A stretch of DNA of 8,573 nt from a bacterium (GTDB lineage Bacteria; Planctomycetota; J058; JACQDU01), in contig JACQDU010000680.1 in assembly GCA_016200955.1 (NCBI GenBank), positions 1 to 8,573 on the forward strand, given 5' to 3'. Shown here piece after piece: positions 1 to 6,460 of the stretch. Within the stretch, counting starts at the first letter, position 1. The number at the start of each line of letters is the position of its first letter. Under the pieces are notes generated by a model that saw only the letters and a list, made by a program, of their open reading frames with translations, made no database searches and had not been told where the DNA came from. The position numbers and the translations under genes are program-made.

Positions 1-560
1 ATCGCGCGCGCGAGGCCGCGGAGGAGGTCCTTCGCCTTCTCGCCGAAGCGCTCGCTCGCCTCGGGGTCGTCCAGGTAGACGATCCCGAGGAGCTCGCGCG
101 CTCGCGAGCCCGTGGGGCGGTCGAAGATCGGCACGCACGCGACCGAGCGGAGCCCGAGAGTCTTGATGCTCGTGTTCTCGGAGAAGCGCGGGTCCACGAC
201 GGCGTTGGCGATGAAGATCGGCTCGCCCTTGCGCTCGACCTCGGTCAGGATCGAGGTCGAGAGCTCCGCCGGAAGCTCGCGCCGGTCCACTCCTCGCCCG
301 CGGGAGAGCTCGAGGCGCCCCTTCTCGTCGCGCACGAGGATGAAGCCGCGCGCCGCTCCGGTCGCTTCGAGGACGATGTCGAGCGCGAGGTCGAGGGTCT
401 TCGCGAGGTCGAGGTCGCAACCGAGGAGCCTCGAGACGATCGACTCCACCGGAAGCGCGAGCGCCGCGCCGTCGGGCGGCGCCTGCGGCTGCGCCTTCGC
501 GAGAGCGTCTCTCAGGACCCGCACGAGGTCGGGCGGGAGGCCTTCTTGGTCGTCGGCCAC
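1..560 (-). CDS. GAF-domain protein, N-terminal part (runs off left edge)
   Basis: Only the first 186 residues lie in the window. A GTG start at 558-560 is the first possible start after an in-frame TAA 11 codons upstream, and a GGAG lies 8 bases before it. Residues 1-50 are a non-conserved leader. Residues 51-186 read as a GAF sensor domain: 'LDIVLEATGAARGFILVRD' (about 60-78), then 'VVDPRFSENTSIKTLGLRSV' (121-140), 'ACVPIF' (141-146) and 'LLGIVYLDDP' (157-166). This is the usual GAF core, in which the strand after 'SVACVPI' leads to 'GIVYLD'. Such domains bind small ligands or serve as dimerising input modules. In this type of protein they often precede a sigma-54 AAA+ domain, a histidine kinase or a cyclase domain. 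The output domain lies outside the window, so the function beyond signal input is unknown. The GAF call is strong; the protein class is open. Confidence 0.85.
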   Translation of the reverse strand, partial: MADDQEGLPPDLVRVLRDALAKAQPQAPPDGAALALPVESIVSRLLGCDLDLAKTLDLALDIVLEATGAARGFILVRDEKGRLELSRGRGVDRRELPAELSTSILTEVERKGEPIFIANAVVDPRFSENTSIKTLGLRSVACVPIFDRPTGSRARELLGIVYLDDPEASERFGEKAKDLLRGLARA

Positions 561-626
561 GGACGCGGCTCCGGTCCGCGTGGTCGCAGGTTAGCGCCGA
601 GCCGGGAAGGTTTCCATTCGCCATTT

Positions 627-647
627 GCGGGGGGCTTTGCCCCCCGC
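627..647. repeat. Perfect GC-rich hairpin (9-bp stem, TTT loop)
   Basis: The arms GCGGGGGGC (627-635) and GCCCCCCGC (639-647) are perfect reverse complements around the loop TTT. The flanking T626 and A648 add a tenth pair. It lies 67 bases upstream of the GAF start codon. G/C-run hairpins of this form are frequently dispersed intergenic elements in high-GC bacteria, and it could also act as a transcription barrier. There is no clear U-tract, so a classical intrinsic terminator is not supported. Confidence 0.6.
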
Positions 648-883
648 ATTCCCCCTGCTCGGCCATGCGGCGATCCTTCCTACCCCGATCGTCCTGAGCG
701 CAGGCCGCGCCCGCGATCAGGGCCGTGCGCGCCGCCCTGTCGACCGTGGTCCGGATCTCTCCGAAATCGGCCGTCGCGTCGAAGAAGTTCTGAGGAGGTC
801 GCGACCGAAGGTCTCGCGTCCAGCGGACTCCGTAACCACGAGGATCGCGGACGCACGACGGTCGGGCACATGTCGGTGGCGTG

Positions 884-908
884 GGAGTCTCGCGCAAATC
901 GCGAGTCC
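884..908 (-). terminator. Possible terminator hairpin after the eRF1-like gene
   Basis: CTCGCG (889-894) pairs with CGCGAG (900-905) around a CAAAT loop. GGA/TCC outside the core adds three pairs across a two-base bulge. On the minus strand the structure begins about 21 bases past the TAG stop of the eRF1-like gene, where an operon terminator would be expected. No T-run follows, so termination is inferred from position and structure only. Confidence 0.35.
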
Positions 909-929
909 GTTCAACCGTGACCCTCTCGT

Positions 930-2099
930 CTAGCGGAACCGCAAGATCGACGCGATCCCGCCGAGCCCCCGGAGCTCATCTTTCGCGAATGAGACGTGCT
1001 CGACCTTCGCTCCCGAGAGGATCGCGAGCTCGACGGCCTCGTCGATGATATCGGGCACCGCCCGCGTCGGCCGCTGGCAGAGAGGGCACGGGACGAGGGT
1101 CGGCGTCGTCTCCCTCTCGTCTTCCGGGCGCGGGAAAAGGAAGCGGCACTCCGGGCACTCGCGCCCTCGGCGCGTCGCGCCGTCCTCCACGACGAGCGTC
1201 GCGACCTTTCCGTAATAGAGCGCGCGCAGCGTCTCGTCGAAGCCGGTCGTGGCGAGGAGGTCGCCTCCCAGGTGGTCGTTGAGCGTCTTCAGGAGCTCCT
1301 TCTCCTTCTGCGCCTCGACCTGCTTCTCGATCTCGACGACGCGTTTCCTGAGGTCGTTCTGCGAGATGTCGTGCGCCATGACCTCGCGCGCGACGACGCG
1401 GCCCGCGAAGTAGGAGTGGAGGCAGTGCTCGAGCTTCGCGACGCTGTCCAGGTGCCCGCCGAGGATGAGCTGGTCGAAGGCGCGGCGCTTGTGGTGCGCG
1501 AAGAGGCGGTCGGCCACGTGCTGCATGTGCCGGTGGACGGTGTATTCCGCGTGGTGGTTCTTGCGAGTCTCCTCGAGCCCGTGGAAGCCGGCGCGCGAGA
1601 CGCGCTTCGTGCTCGTGTCGACGACGTCCTCCACGAGCTCGACCTTCCCGAGGAAGCCCTCGTAGATCTTCCCGTGCCGGTGGTCCACGACGATCACCGC
1701 GTAGCGCTCGTACTGCTCGAGCACGGCCTCGAGGGGAGACGTGTAAGGCGTGCGGTCGACGAAGACGCGGGCCTTGAGCTCGACGGGCACGAGGAACATG
1801 TCGAGCTTGTCGGCCCGGGCGAACGCGCAGAACGTCCCGGAAGCGTGCCCGCGGTCGAGCGCCTCGTCCGCGGCGTCGCGGAGGCGCTCGAGCTCCGACT
1901 GGGCGCGCTTCCGCCGCTCGTCGTCGAAGCCCGTGTCCTTCCTGATCAGCTCCTCGCCCTGCTTCACGAGGTTCTTGAGCACGAGCCGCCGCTCCGACGT
2001 GTTGCCGTCGGTCGCTATGTAGAGGGAGACGACGGGCTCCTCCGAGGTCGGAGGCACGAGGAGCGCAGCCAGGCGCTCCTGGTCGACGAGTCGGTCCAT
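930..2099 (-). CDS. Bacterial eRF1-like (baeRF-type) protein with zinc ribbon
   Basis: The protein has 389 residues, with an ATG at 2097-2099 preceded closely by GGGTGAGG. It has the layout of archaeal/eukaryotic peptide-release-factor relatives found in bacteria. Residues 1-115 resemble an N-terminal domain ('EPVVSLYIATD', 21-31). Residues 133-240 are an eRF1 domain-2-like part with 'YAVIVVDHRHGKIYEGFLGKVE' (133-154) and 'LILGGH' (211-216). A charged helix follows (250-275). Residues 280-389 are an eRF1 domain-3-like end carrying a Cys4 zinc ribbon (C315, C318, C338, C341) and the conserved finish 'GGIASILRF'. The catalytic GGQ of true release factors is not present; the corresponding region reads 'RAGFHGLEETRKNHH' (169-183). 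Family knowledge suggests ribosome association or peptidyl-tRNA handling, as in the Vms1/Pelota/eRF1 superfamily, but the substrate is unproven. It lies 44 bases behind the YfhO-type gene on the same strand and is probably cotranscribed. The frame stays open upstream of 2099, but there it encodes only Arg/Gly-rich shadow of the neighbouring gene. Confidence 0.85.
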   Translation of the reverse strand: MDRLVDQERLAALLVPPTSEEPVVSLYIATDGNTSERRLVLKNLVKQGEELIRKDTGFDDERRKRAQSELERLRDAADEALDRGHASGTFCAFARADKLDMFLVPVELKARVFVDRTPYTSPLEAVLEQYERYAVIVVDHRHGKIYEGFLGKVELVEDVVDTSTKRVSRAGFHGLEETRKNHHAEYTVHRHMQHVADRLFAHHKRRAFDQLILGGHLDSVAKLEHCLHSYFAGRVVAREVMAHDISQNDLRKRVVEIEKQVEAQKEKELLKTLNDHLGGDLLATTGFDETLRALYYGKVATLVVEDGATRRGRECPECRFLFPRPEDERETTPTLVPCPLCQRPTRAVPDIIDEAVELAILSGAKVEHVSFAKDELRGLGGIASILRFR

Positions 2100-2143
2100 G
2101 TCCTCACCCGATAGCGAGAGGAGACCGGAGTCGGCCGGGAGAG

Positions 2144-4204
2144 TCAAGGGCGAGCGGGCATTGTGGGCTCTCTTCCCCCCCTTGACGCCGCGAGCGTTCC
2201 GAGTAGCAGGAGGAGCGACGCCAGGCTCACTCCGAGGCCGAGCCGGAAGCTCGCGGGGCGATACCGGAAGACGACCTCGCTCTCTCCCTGGGGCACGACG
2301 ACTCCCCGGTAAGCGAAGTCCGCTCGCAGGACCAGGGCGCTCTCTCCCCGGACGGTCGCCTCCCAGCCCGGGTAGAATGTGTCCGCGAGCACGAGGAGAG
2401 CAGGGCCGCGCGCGACGCGCGTGCGGACCCTCACCTCGAGAGGCGAGACCGGCTCGATCGTCGCTTCTCCGCTCGCCACGGCCGCGACCTCCGCTCGAGC
2501 GCGCTCTCCCGGTTCTCCCTCGACGATCGCCATCTCGAGCGGCGCCGTGCCCGAGAGGGCGAAGGCTTCTTCCTGCGAGCGAGCGACGGTCACGAGCGCG
2601 GCGATCCTGGCGCGGTCGAGCGCAGTCACCGGGATCTTCTTCGGGCCGGCTCCCAGCGCCGGCCAGAACACGATCGGGCTCGCCGCGGCGCGAGCCACGT
2701 GCTCGAGCGAGGGAAGCTTCGACCCGAGCCCGACTCCGAGAGCCTTCGAGCGAGCGATCGGAAGCGGGCCGTAGCCGGTCGTGATCGCCACGCCGAAGCG
2801 GACGGTCGCGTTCGGCTCGAGCGAGCCGTTCTTCCGGTAGTAATCGACGAGAGGCATGTCCCGGATGCTGAAGATCGGGATCACGGGAGTGTTGAGCACG
2901 TGGACGCGCTTGCCCTCGAGGCCTCTCGCGACCTCGGGGATCGTCCGGAAGAGCTCCCGGTCCACGGGGAACGCGTGCCTCTGCCCGAACTGCGCGAGAT
3001 CGAGGAAGACGACCGCGAACGCGAGCCAGGCTGCTCGAGAACCCTTCGCTCGACGAACGACATCGACGCCTTCCGCTGCCAGGAAGCTCGCCTCGAGCCC
3101 GACGACGATGAGAAGACGCGCCGGTCCTCTCACGAACGAGAACGGTGGTACCGCGAGGAGGGCGGGGCCGATCCTGGCAGGCACGTCGTACGTCTCCGCG
3201 TACCATGACTCCATCGCGAGTCCCGCGAGGACGGCAAGGAGGGCCCCGAGCACGACGGCGTGAAAGCGCGCGGGACCGCTCCTCTTGAAGCCTCTCCTCG
3301 CGCCGAGCGCCACGAGCGCGAGCGCGGGAACGCCGCGATAAGCAAAGACGTGGTTCCGCTCGGCGCGGTCATACCCCTGGATCTCGGGCGAGACGAGCCG
3401 CGCGAAGTCCCGCACCTCGAAGGAGCCGTCCTTGAGCGCCTTCTTCGGCTCGAGCCCGGAGGCGCGGTCCGAGAGGCGGAAGAGCTCGAACGTCGGGACC
3501 CACTGCGCCGCTCCGAGGCCGAGCCCGAGAGCGAGAGCCAGCGCGAGGCCCCCGGTCCTTCCCCGCAGCCCGGCTTTCTCGCCGGAAGAAAGCCCACCCG
3601 AGAGCCAGCCCAGCGCGAGCACGGGAGCGAGCAGCATGAACGAATACGGCCAGCCTCCGAGGAGCATGAGCCCGAGCGCTCCTCCCGCGAGAAGCACGGG
3701 AGCGAGAGCGCCCGTGCGCACGTGCCGCGCGGCGAGCGCGAGCACGAGCGGAGAGAGGAGGCACGCGTGCAGGACCTCGCTCTGCGTCTGGTAGACGAGG
3801 AGCCCGCCTCCGAGCGCCCAGACGACGCCCGCCGTCGCGCACGCCGGAGCCGAGCGCCCGCACTCGCGCGCCGCCCACGCCGCCGCGAGGGCCGCGAAGA
3901 CCAGCGCGAAGGCGATCTCGACCTCGATCGCCGCGACCTCGTCGAGCGGGAGGAGCAAGCTCGCTCGCGCGGGCATGAGGAACGCTCCCCCTCCCTGCGC
4001 GTGGACGGGGCATCCGCACCAGATCGCGTCGCTCCAGAGAGGGAAATGCCCTGCCGCGACGGCCTCTCTCAGGATCCGCGCGTGCGGGAGCGCGTAGGCG
4101 AGCTGGTCTCCGTCGAACGGGTGGCCCCGGAGCGCCAGCACGATCGCGTAAGCGAGCGCCGCGAGCGCGGCCACGACCAGCCCTCGCCTCGCGCCGGGTT
4201 CCAT
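2144..4204 (-). CDS. YfhO-type polytopic membrane protein (GT-C-like)
   Basis: The protein has 686 residues, with ATG at 4202-4204 and a weak ribosome-binding site. A first membrane helix (about 9-25) is followed by an acidic loop, 'GHPFDGDQLAYALP' (27-40), and 'GHFPLWSDAIWCGCP' (52-66). This is the pattern of YfhO and GT-C glycosyltransferase-like proteins, in which acidic residues (here D31, D33) sit in the first extracytoplasmic loop. Many hydrophobic segments follow: about 92-112, 121-138, 146-160, 166-183, 186-201, 218-236, 291-301, 315-331, 361-377 and 390-405. Residues 410-650 form a soluble extracytoplasmic part ending in the family signature 'LVLADTFYPGWEATVRGE' (604-621) and 'VVFRYRPASFRLG' (644-656). 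A last helix is at about 657-672. Known relatives are linked to glycosylation of cell-envelope polymers; the acceptor here is unknown. It leads the probable operon with the eRF1-like gene and is divergent from the MobA-like gene. The family call is solid and the exact activity is inferred. Confidence 0.88.
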   Translation of the reverse strand: MEPGARRGLVVAALAALAYAIVLALRGHPFDGDQLAYALPHARILREAVAAGHFPLWSDAIWCGCPVHAQGGGAFLMPARASLLLPLDEVAAIEVEIAFALVFAALAAAWAARECGRSAPACATAGVVWALGGGLLVYQTQSEVLHACLLSPLVLALAARHVRTGALAPVLLAGGALGLMLLGGWPYSFMLLAPVLALGWLSGGLSSGEKAGLRGRTGGLALALALGLGLGAAQWVPTFELFRLSDRASGLEPKKALKDGSFEVRDFARLVSPEIQGYDRAERNHVFAYRGVPALALVALGARRGFKRSGPARFHAVVLGALLAVLAGLAMESWYAETYDVPARIGPALLAVPPFSFVRGPARLLIVVGLEASFLAAEGVDVVRRAKGSRAAWLAFAVVFLDLAQFGQRHAFPVDRELFRTIPEVARGLEGKRVHVLNTPVIPIFSIRDMPLVDYYRKNGSLEPNATVRFGVAITTGYGPLPIARSKALGVGLGSKLPSLEHVARAAASPIVFWPALGAGPKKIPVTALDRARIAALVTVARSQEEAFALSGTAPLEMAIVEGEPGERARAEVAAVASGEATIEPVSPLEVRVRTRVARGPALLVLADTFYPGWEATVRGESALVLRADFAYRGVVVPQGESEVVFRYRPASFRLGLGVSLASLLLLLGTLAASRGGREPTMPARP

Positions 4205-4266
4205 GCACTCAGGGGAAACGTTCGCCGCGCGAGCGTCAAGGTCCGCTCGGCGCTTCCTTCGACTTC

Positions 4267-4285
4267 GGCCGCGCTTCGCGCGGCC
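4267..4285. repeat. Perfect hairpin in the divergent intergenic region
   Basis: GGCCGCGC (4267-4274) and GCGCGGCC (4278-4285) pair perfectly around TTC. The 122-base gap between the two divergent starts (4204 and 4327) contains this stem followed by 'CTACGCTCGGGATGATCGG'. The combination resembles the dispersed intergenic repeats common in high-GC genomes more than an operator, but only one copy is visible here. Both promoters of the divergent genes must lie in or near this gap; I see no clear -10/-35 pair. Confidence 0.5.
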
Positions 4286-4326
4286 TACGCTCGGGATGAT
4301 CGGAACGGGCTAGAATCGCGCAAAGC

Positions 4327-4965
4327 TTGCAAGAGATCCCGAGAGAGAAGCTCGTCCCGGTCGTCCTCGCGGCGGGGGCCTCCTCGCGCATGGGGTCGCC
4401 CAAGGCGGCGCTCGCGCTCGGCGGGAGAAGCGTGCTCCGCTGGATCCTCGATGCCTGCGCGGGAGCGGGCCTCGCTCGCGCCGTCGTCGTCGCGGGAGCG
4501 GATGAGGCGGCCGTGCGGGGCGCCGCCACCGGAGCGACGCTCGCTCCTCTCATCGTCATGAACGCTCGCTGGGAGCTGGGGCGCTCGACGTCGATCAAGG
4601 CCGGCCTCGCCGCGCTCGGGCCGGATGCGGGAGGCTTCCTCCTCTGGCCCGTCGATGTCCCTCTCGCGGGAGCGGCGCTCGAGCGGCTCCTCGTGGCTCA
4701 CGCTCGGCGGAAGGAAGGCGAGCGGGCTTGGGTTCCCTCGCACGAAGGCTCGCGCGGGCATCCCATTCTCTTCGATCGCTCCGTCGAGCGGGAGCTCGTG
4801 GCTCTCTCGGACGACGAGCCGGCGCGCGATGTCGTGAGAGCTCTCGCTGCGGCGGGTTCTCTCGCGCATGTCGTCGTGAGCGAGCCGGGGGTCCTCTGGA
4901 ACATGAACACGAGAGAAGACCACGAGCGTCTCGAAGCCGAGATCGCGCGTCGGGCGTCCGAGTGA
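4327..4965 (+). CDS. MobA/MocA-type nucleotidyltransferase (NTP_transf_3)
   Basis: The protein has 212 residues, the normal length for the family. The start is a TTG at 4327-4329. An in-frame TGA lies about 11 codons upstream and no ATG or GTG occurs before the first motif, so TTG is the only reasonable start. The nucleotide-binding loop is 'LAAGASSRMGSPK' (14-26). It is followed by 'NARWELGRSTSIKAGL' (79-94), the metal-binding 'WPVDVPL' (107-113, Asp110), 'GHPILFD' (144-150) and 'NMNTREDHE' (192-200). This order matches molybdopterin cytidylyl- or guanylyltransferases and related sugar-nucleotide enzymes, which join an NTP to a phosphorylated acceptor in the cytoplasm. 'ELGRSTSIKAGL' leans towards the MocA-like branch, but no molybdenum-cofactor or molybdoenzyme genes are nearby. 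The acceptor is therefore open and no gene symbol is given. Its TGA overlaps a GTG that opens the following remnant frame. Confidence 0.85.
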   Translation: MQEIPREKLVPVVLAAGASSRMGSPKAALALGGRSVLRWILDACAGAGLARAVVVAGADEAAVRGAATGATLAPLIVMNARWELGRSTSIKAGLAALGPDAGGFLLWPVDVPLAGAALERLLVAHARRKEGERAWVPSHEGSRGHPILFDRSVERELVALSDDEPARDVVRALAAAGSLAHVVVSEPGVLWNMNTREDHERLEAEIARRASE

Positions 4966-5129
4966 GTGGTGAAACGATCGTCCGCCACGACAGGAGGAGT
5001 CAGCCGAAGGCACCGGTGATCGCGGTGTGGGACCACGGGCAGTCCGAGGAGTTCAACCCGGTCTTGGAGCGGTCGCAAGTTCATTCGCCGACTTCGACCG
5101 CATGCTGCGCCACTGGCACGAAAGCGTAG
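4962..5129 (+). pseudogene. Frameshifted C-terminal remnant of a SUKH (SMI1/KNR4) protein
   Basis: A 55-residue frame begins with GTG at 4962, overlapping the stop of the MobA-like gene, and ends at TAG 5127-5129. Its middle reads 'PVIAVWDHGQSEEFNPVLE', matching the 'PVYxWDHE...' segment near the end of SMI1/KNR4 (SUKH) proteins. After about position 5069 this frame loses sense, while the neighbouring plus-strand frame reads 'AVASSFADFDRMLRHWHES'. That is the normal closing helix ('xxSFADFLRML') of the same family. The two halves fit end to end if one base has been lost near 5064-5070. Everything upstream of the 'WDH' strand is missing and replaced by the intact nucleotidyltransferase gene. 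SUKH proteins are often immunity proteins of polymorphic toxin systems, so this looks like a decayed immunity gene end. The family assignment is by motif recognition only. A short functional coupled peptide is the less likely alternative. Confidence 0.6.
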
Positions 5130-5138
5130 ACACGAGTT

Positions 5139-5190
5139 GCCGCCGAGACGCAAAGGCGCCAAGAGAGCTGATCCTTGGCGTCTTGGCGGC
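5139..5190. repeat. Long imperfect inverted repeat between convergent units
   Basis: The left arm GCCGCCGAGACGCAAAG (5139-5155) pairs with CTTGGCGTCTTGGCGGC (5174-5190) over 17 positions, with one G-T wobble and one mismatch. Part of the loop (CGCCAAG, 5157-5163) can pair alternatively with the right arm's CTTGGCG. The 'CGCCGAGACGC.AAGGCGCCAAG' wording is typical of dispersed intergenic repeats. It sits between the plus-strand SUKH remnant and the minus-strand pilin gene and could serve as a two-way transcription barrier. Confidence 0.55.
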
Positions 5191-5196
5191 CGATCC

Positions 5197-5219
5197 GCGC
5201 CGAAATGTTGGGTCGGCGC
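5197..5219 (-). terminator. Possible terminator hairpin of the purD-pilin operon
   Basis: GCGCCGA (5197-5203) and TCGGCGC (5213-5219) pair perfectly around a 9-base loop. The stem starts 6 bases beyond the TGA of the prepilin-like gene on the minus strand. It lacks a following T-run, so termination is inferred from position and from the second inverted repeat just beyond it. Confidence 0.4.
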
Positions 5220-5225
5220 TTTGCC

Positions 5226-6428
5226 TCACTTCCCGTAAGGCAGCAGACTCTTCGGCCCCTCGCACGTCGCCCCGTCGACCTTGATCGAATCCTCGCTCAC
5301 GTAGACGAGCCCCTTGTGGTTGACGTAGAGGTAGCGCGCGTCCTTCGCGGGAGAGTCGGGAGTCGCGGTGGCATAGAAGGAAGCCGAAGGATCCTTCGAG
5401 CTCACCGAGACCGAGAACGAGTAGCCGTCCTTCTTGCCGCTGGCGAGAGGCTCGTCCACGAGCTTCTCCTTGGCGAGGTCGGCGAGAGTGCCGTAGAGCT
5501 TGTCCTTCCCGTTCTTCATGGCCTCGTCGTGATAGCGCTGCTCGAGCGCGAAAATGCGCTTGAGCGCGAGGACGGCGAGGGCCTCGGGCGACTTGCCCGC
5601 GGGCGGCTTCTTCTCGTCCGGCTTCGCGCCGTCGGGCTTCGCGTCGCCGCCGCCGCCGGTCGAGCCGTTCGTCGCGTCGTCCCAGACGGTGAGAAAGCTC
5701 CCGTCGTTCGCGACGCTCGCGAGCTTCTTCGCGTCGTCGCTCCCGTTCTGGCCGCCCGAGATCCACTTGACGGTCGCGTCCACGGAGACGACGTTCCAGC
5801 CGTCGGAGTGGTTGCCGGTGATCTCCTGGCCCTTCTTCTCGCCCGTCTTGCCTCGCTCGTCCTTGTCGAGCTGACGCGCGCGGTCGGCGGCGATCCGCGT
5901 GCTCGAGCCGGAGTTCGAGCTGATCGCCTTGAGCGTCCAGCCATAGGAGAGATCGGTGAGCTTGTCCGCGTCCTTGTCGGTCTCGGCCGCCTTCGCGATC
6001 GGGTTCGCGCCGTCCGTCGCCTTGCCGCCCCAGCCCCAGAGATGCGGGTTGTCCGTGAGCCGCTGGGCGCTCGACTGCGCCTTGTCGAGAGAGTCGGGGC
6101 AGAGGAAGACCTCGGGGTTGTCGATCTCTCCCCCGTAAGCGAGCACGCGGATGCAGCGAGGCGCCACGTCGCTCCCGGCGGGGCGCGTCTTACCGCCGCC
6201 GTCGAGCTTGTTCGCCTTCTCGATGTGAGGGTAGAAGCGGTTGTCGGTCGCGTACTGGAAGGCGCCCTTCGCGATCTGCCCGAGGTTGTTCGCGCACTTG
6301 AGGCGCGTCGCCTTGTCCTCCGAGCGAGCGCGAGCCGGCTCGAGGAGCGCGGCCGCGAGGACGCCAAGGAGCGTGAGCGCGACGAGATCCGCGCGCGCCG
6401 TCCCGCGAGCGAGAGCGCGTGCTTTCAT
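5226..6428 (-). CDS. Prepilin-like (DUF1559-type) protein fused to a second pilin-like domain
   Basis: The protein has 400 residues, with ATG at 6426-6428 behind a strong AAGGAGAG site. Residues 1-9 are basic and end in Arg-Gly; a hydrophobic helix follows (15-29). Aligned to prepilins ('RG|FTLIE'), the chain reads 'RG|TARAD', placing Asp14 where Glu+5 normally sits. 'LKCANNLGQIAKGAFQYATDN' (split here as 43-52 and 53-63) is the usual end of the pilin helix in planctomycete-type proteins. 'NPEVFLCPDS' (104-113) and 'NHSDGWNVVSVDATVKWI' (206-223) are further DUF1559-like features. A Gly/Pro/Lys linker (255-281) leads to a second part (282-386): 'ALKRIFALEQRYHDE', 'LADLAKEKLVDEPLASGKKDGYSF' (315-338) and 'RYLYVNHKGLVYVS'. 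This second part resembles the exported part of PilA-like type II secretion pseudopilins without their membrane helix. It is likely anchored in or exported across the inner membrane. An ordinary signal peptide cut after ARA (32-34) is an alternative. It follows purD by 32 bases on the same strand. Its role in a pilus or secretion system is not shown by neighbours. Confidence 0.75.
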   Translation of the reverse strand: MKARALARGTARADLVALTLLGVLAAALLEPARARSEDKATRLKCANNLGQIAKGAFQYATDNRFYPHIEKANKLDGGGKTRPAGSDVAPRCIRVLAYGGEIDNPEVFLCPDSLDKAQSSAQRLTDNPHLWGWGGKATDGANPIAKAAETDKDADKLTDLSYGWTLKAISSNSGSSTRIAADRARQLDKDERGKTGEKKGQEITGNHSDGWNVVSVDATVKWISGGQNGSDDAKKLASVANDGSFLTVWDDATNGSTGGGGDAKPDGAKPDEKKPPAGKSPEALAVLALKRIFALEQRYHDEAMKNGKDKLYGTLADLAKEKLVDEPLASGKKDGYSFSVSVSSKDPSASFYATATPDSPAKDARYLYVNHKGLVYVSEDSIKVDGATCEGPKSLLPYGK

Positions 6429-6460
6429 GGAGCTCTCCTTTCCTCGAAGCGCTCCTCGCG

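Larger units (their letters stand above)
561..929. other. 369-base intergenic stretch, no convincing gene
   Basis: This stretch separates the GAF gene from the end of the eRF1-like gene. It holds a perfect hairpin at 627-647 and a bulged hairpin around 884-908. Short open frames exist on both strands, but none has a good ribosome-binding site or recognisable protein signature. One minus-strand frame is open across the whole stretch and yields a protein-like segment, 'NFFDATADFGEIRTTV', encoded at about 742-789. Its flanks are Arg/Pro-rich and look noncoding. It may be a decayed gene end or a dispersed intergenic repeat; neither is shown. Confidence 0.5.

Noticed and set aside
680..914. Two short minus-strand frames (63 and 65 codons) between the eRF1-like and GAF genes
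   Set aside because: They have no ribosome site and no family motif, and are rich in Arg/Ser/Pro, as expected of noncoding high-GC DNA.
996..2114. A 372-residue plus-strand open frame opposite the eRF1-like gene
   Set aside because: Its product is a Leu/Glu/Val/Arg-rich string with no motif. It mirrors the codon pattern of the minus-strand gene, which has clear family motifs and a ribosome site.
2100..3206. N-terminal extension of the eRF1-like protein to 758 residues
   Set aside because: The added part is Arg/Gly/Ser-rich low-information sequence that overlaps the well-supported YfhO-type gene in another frame. The eRF1-like domain begins properly at the ATG ending at 2099.
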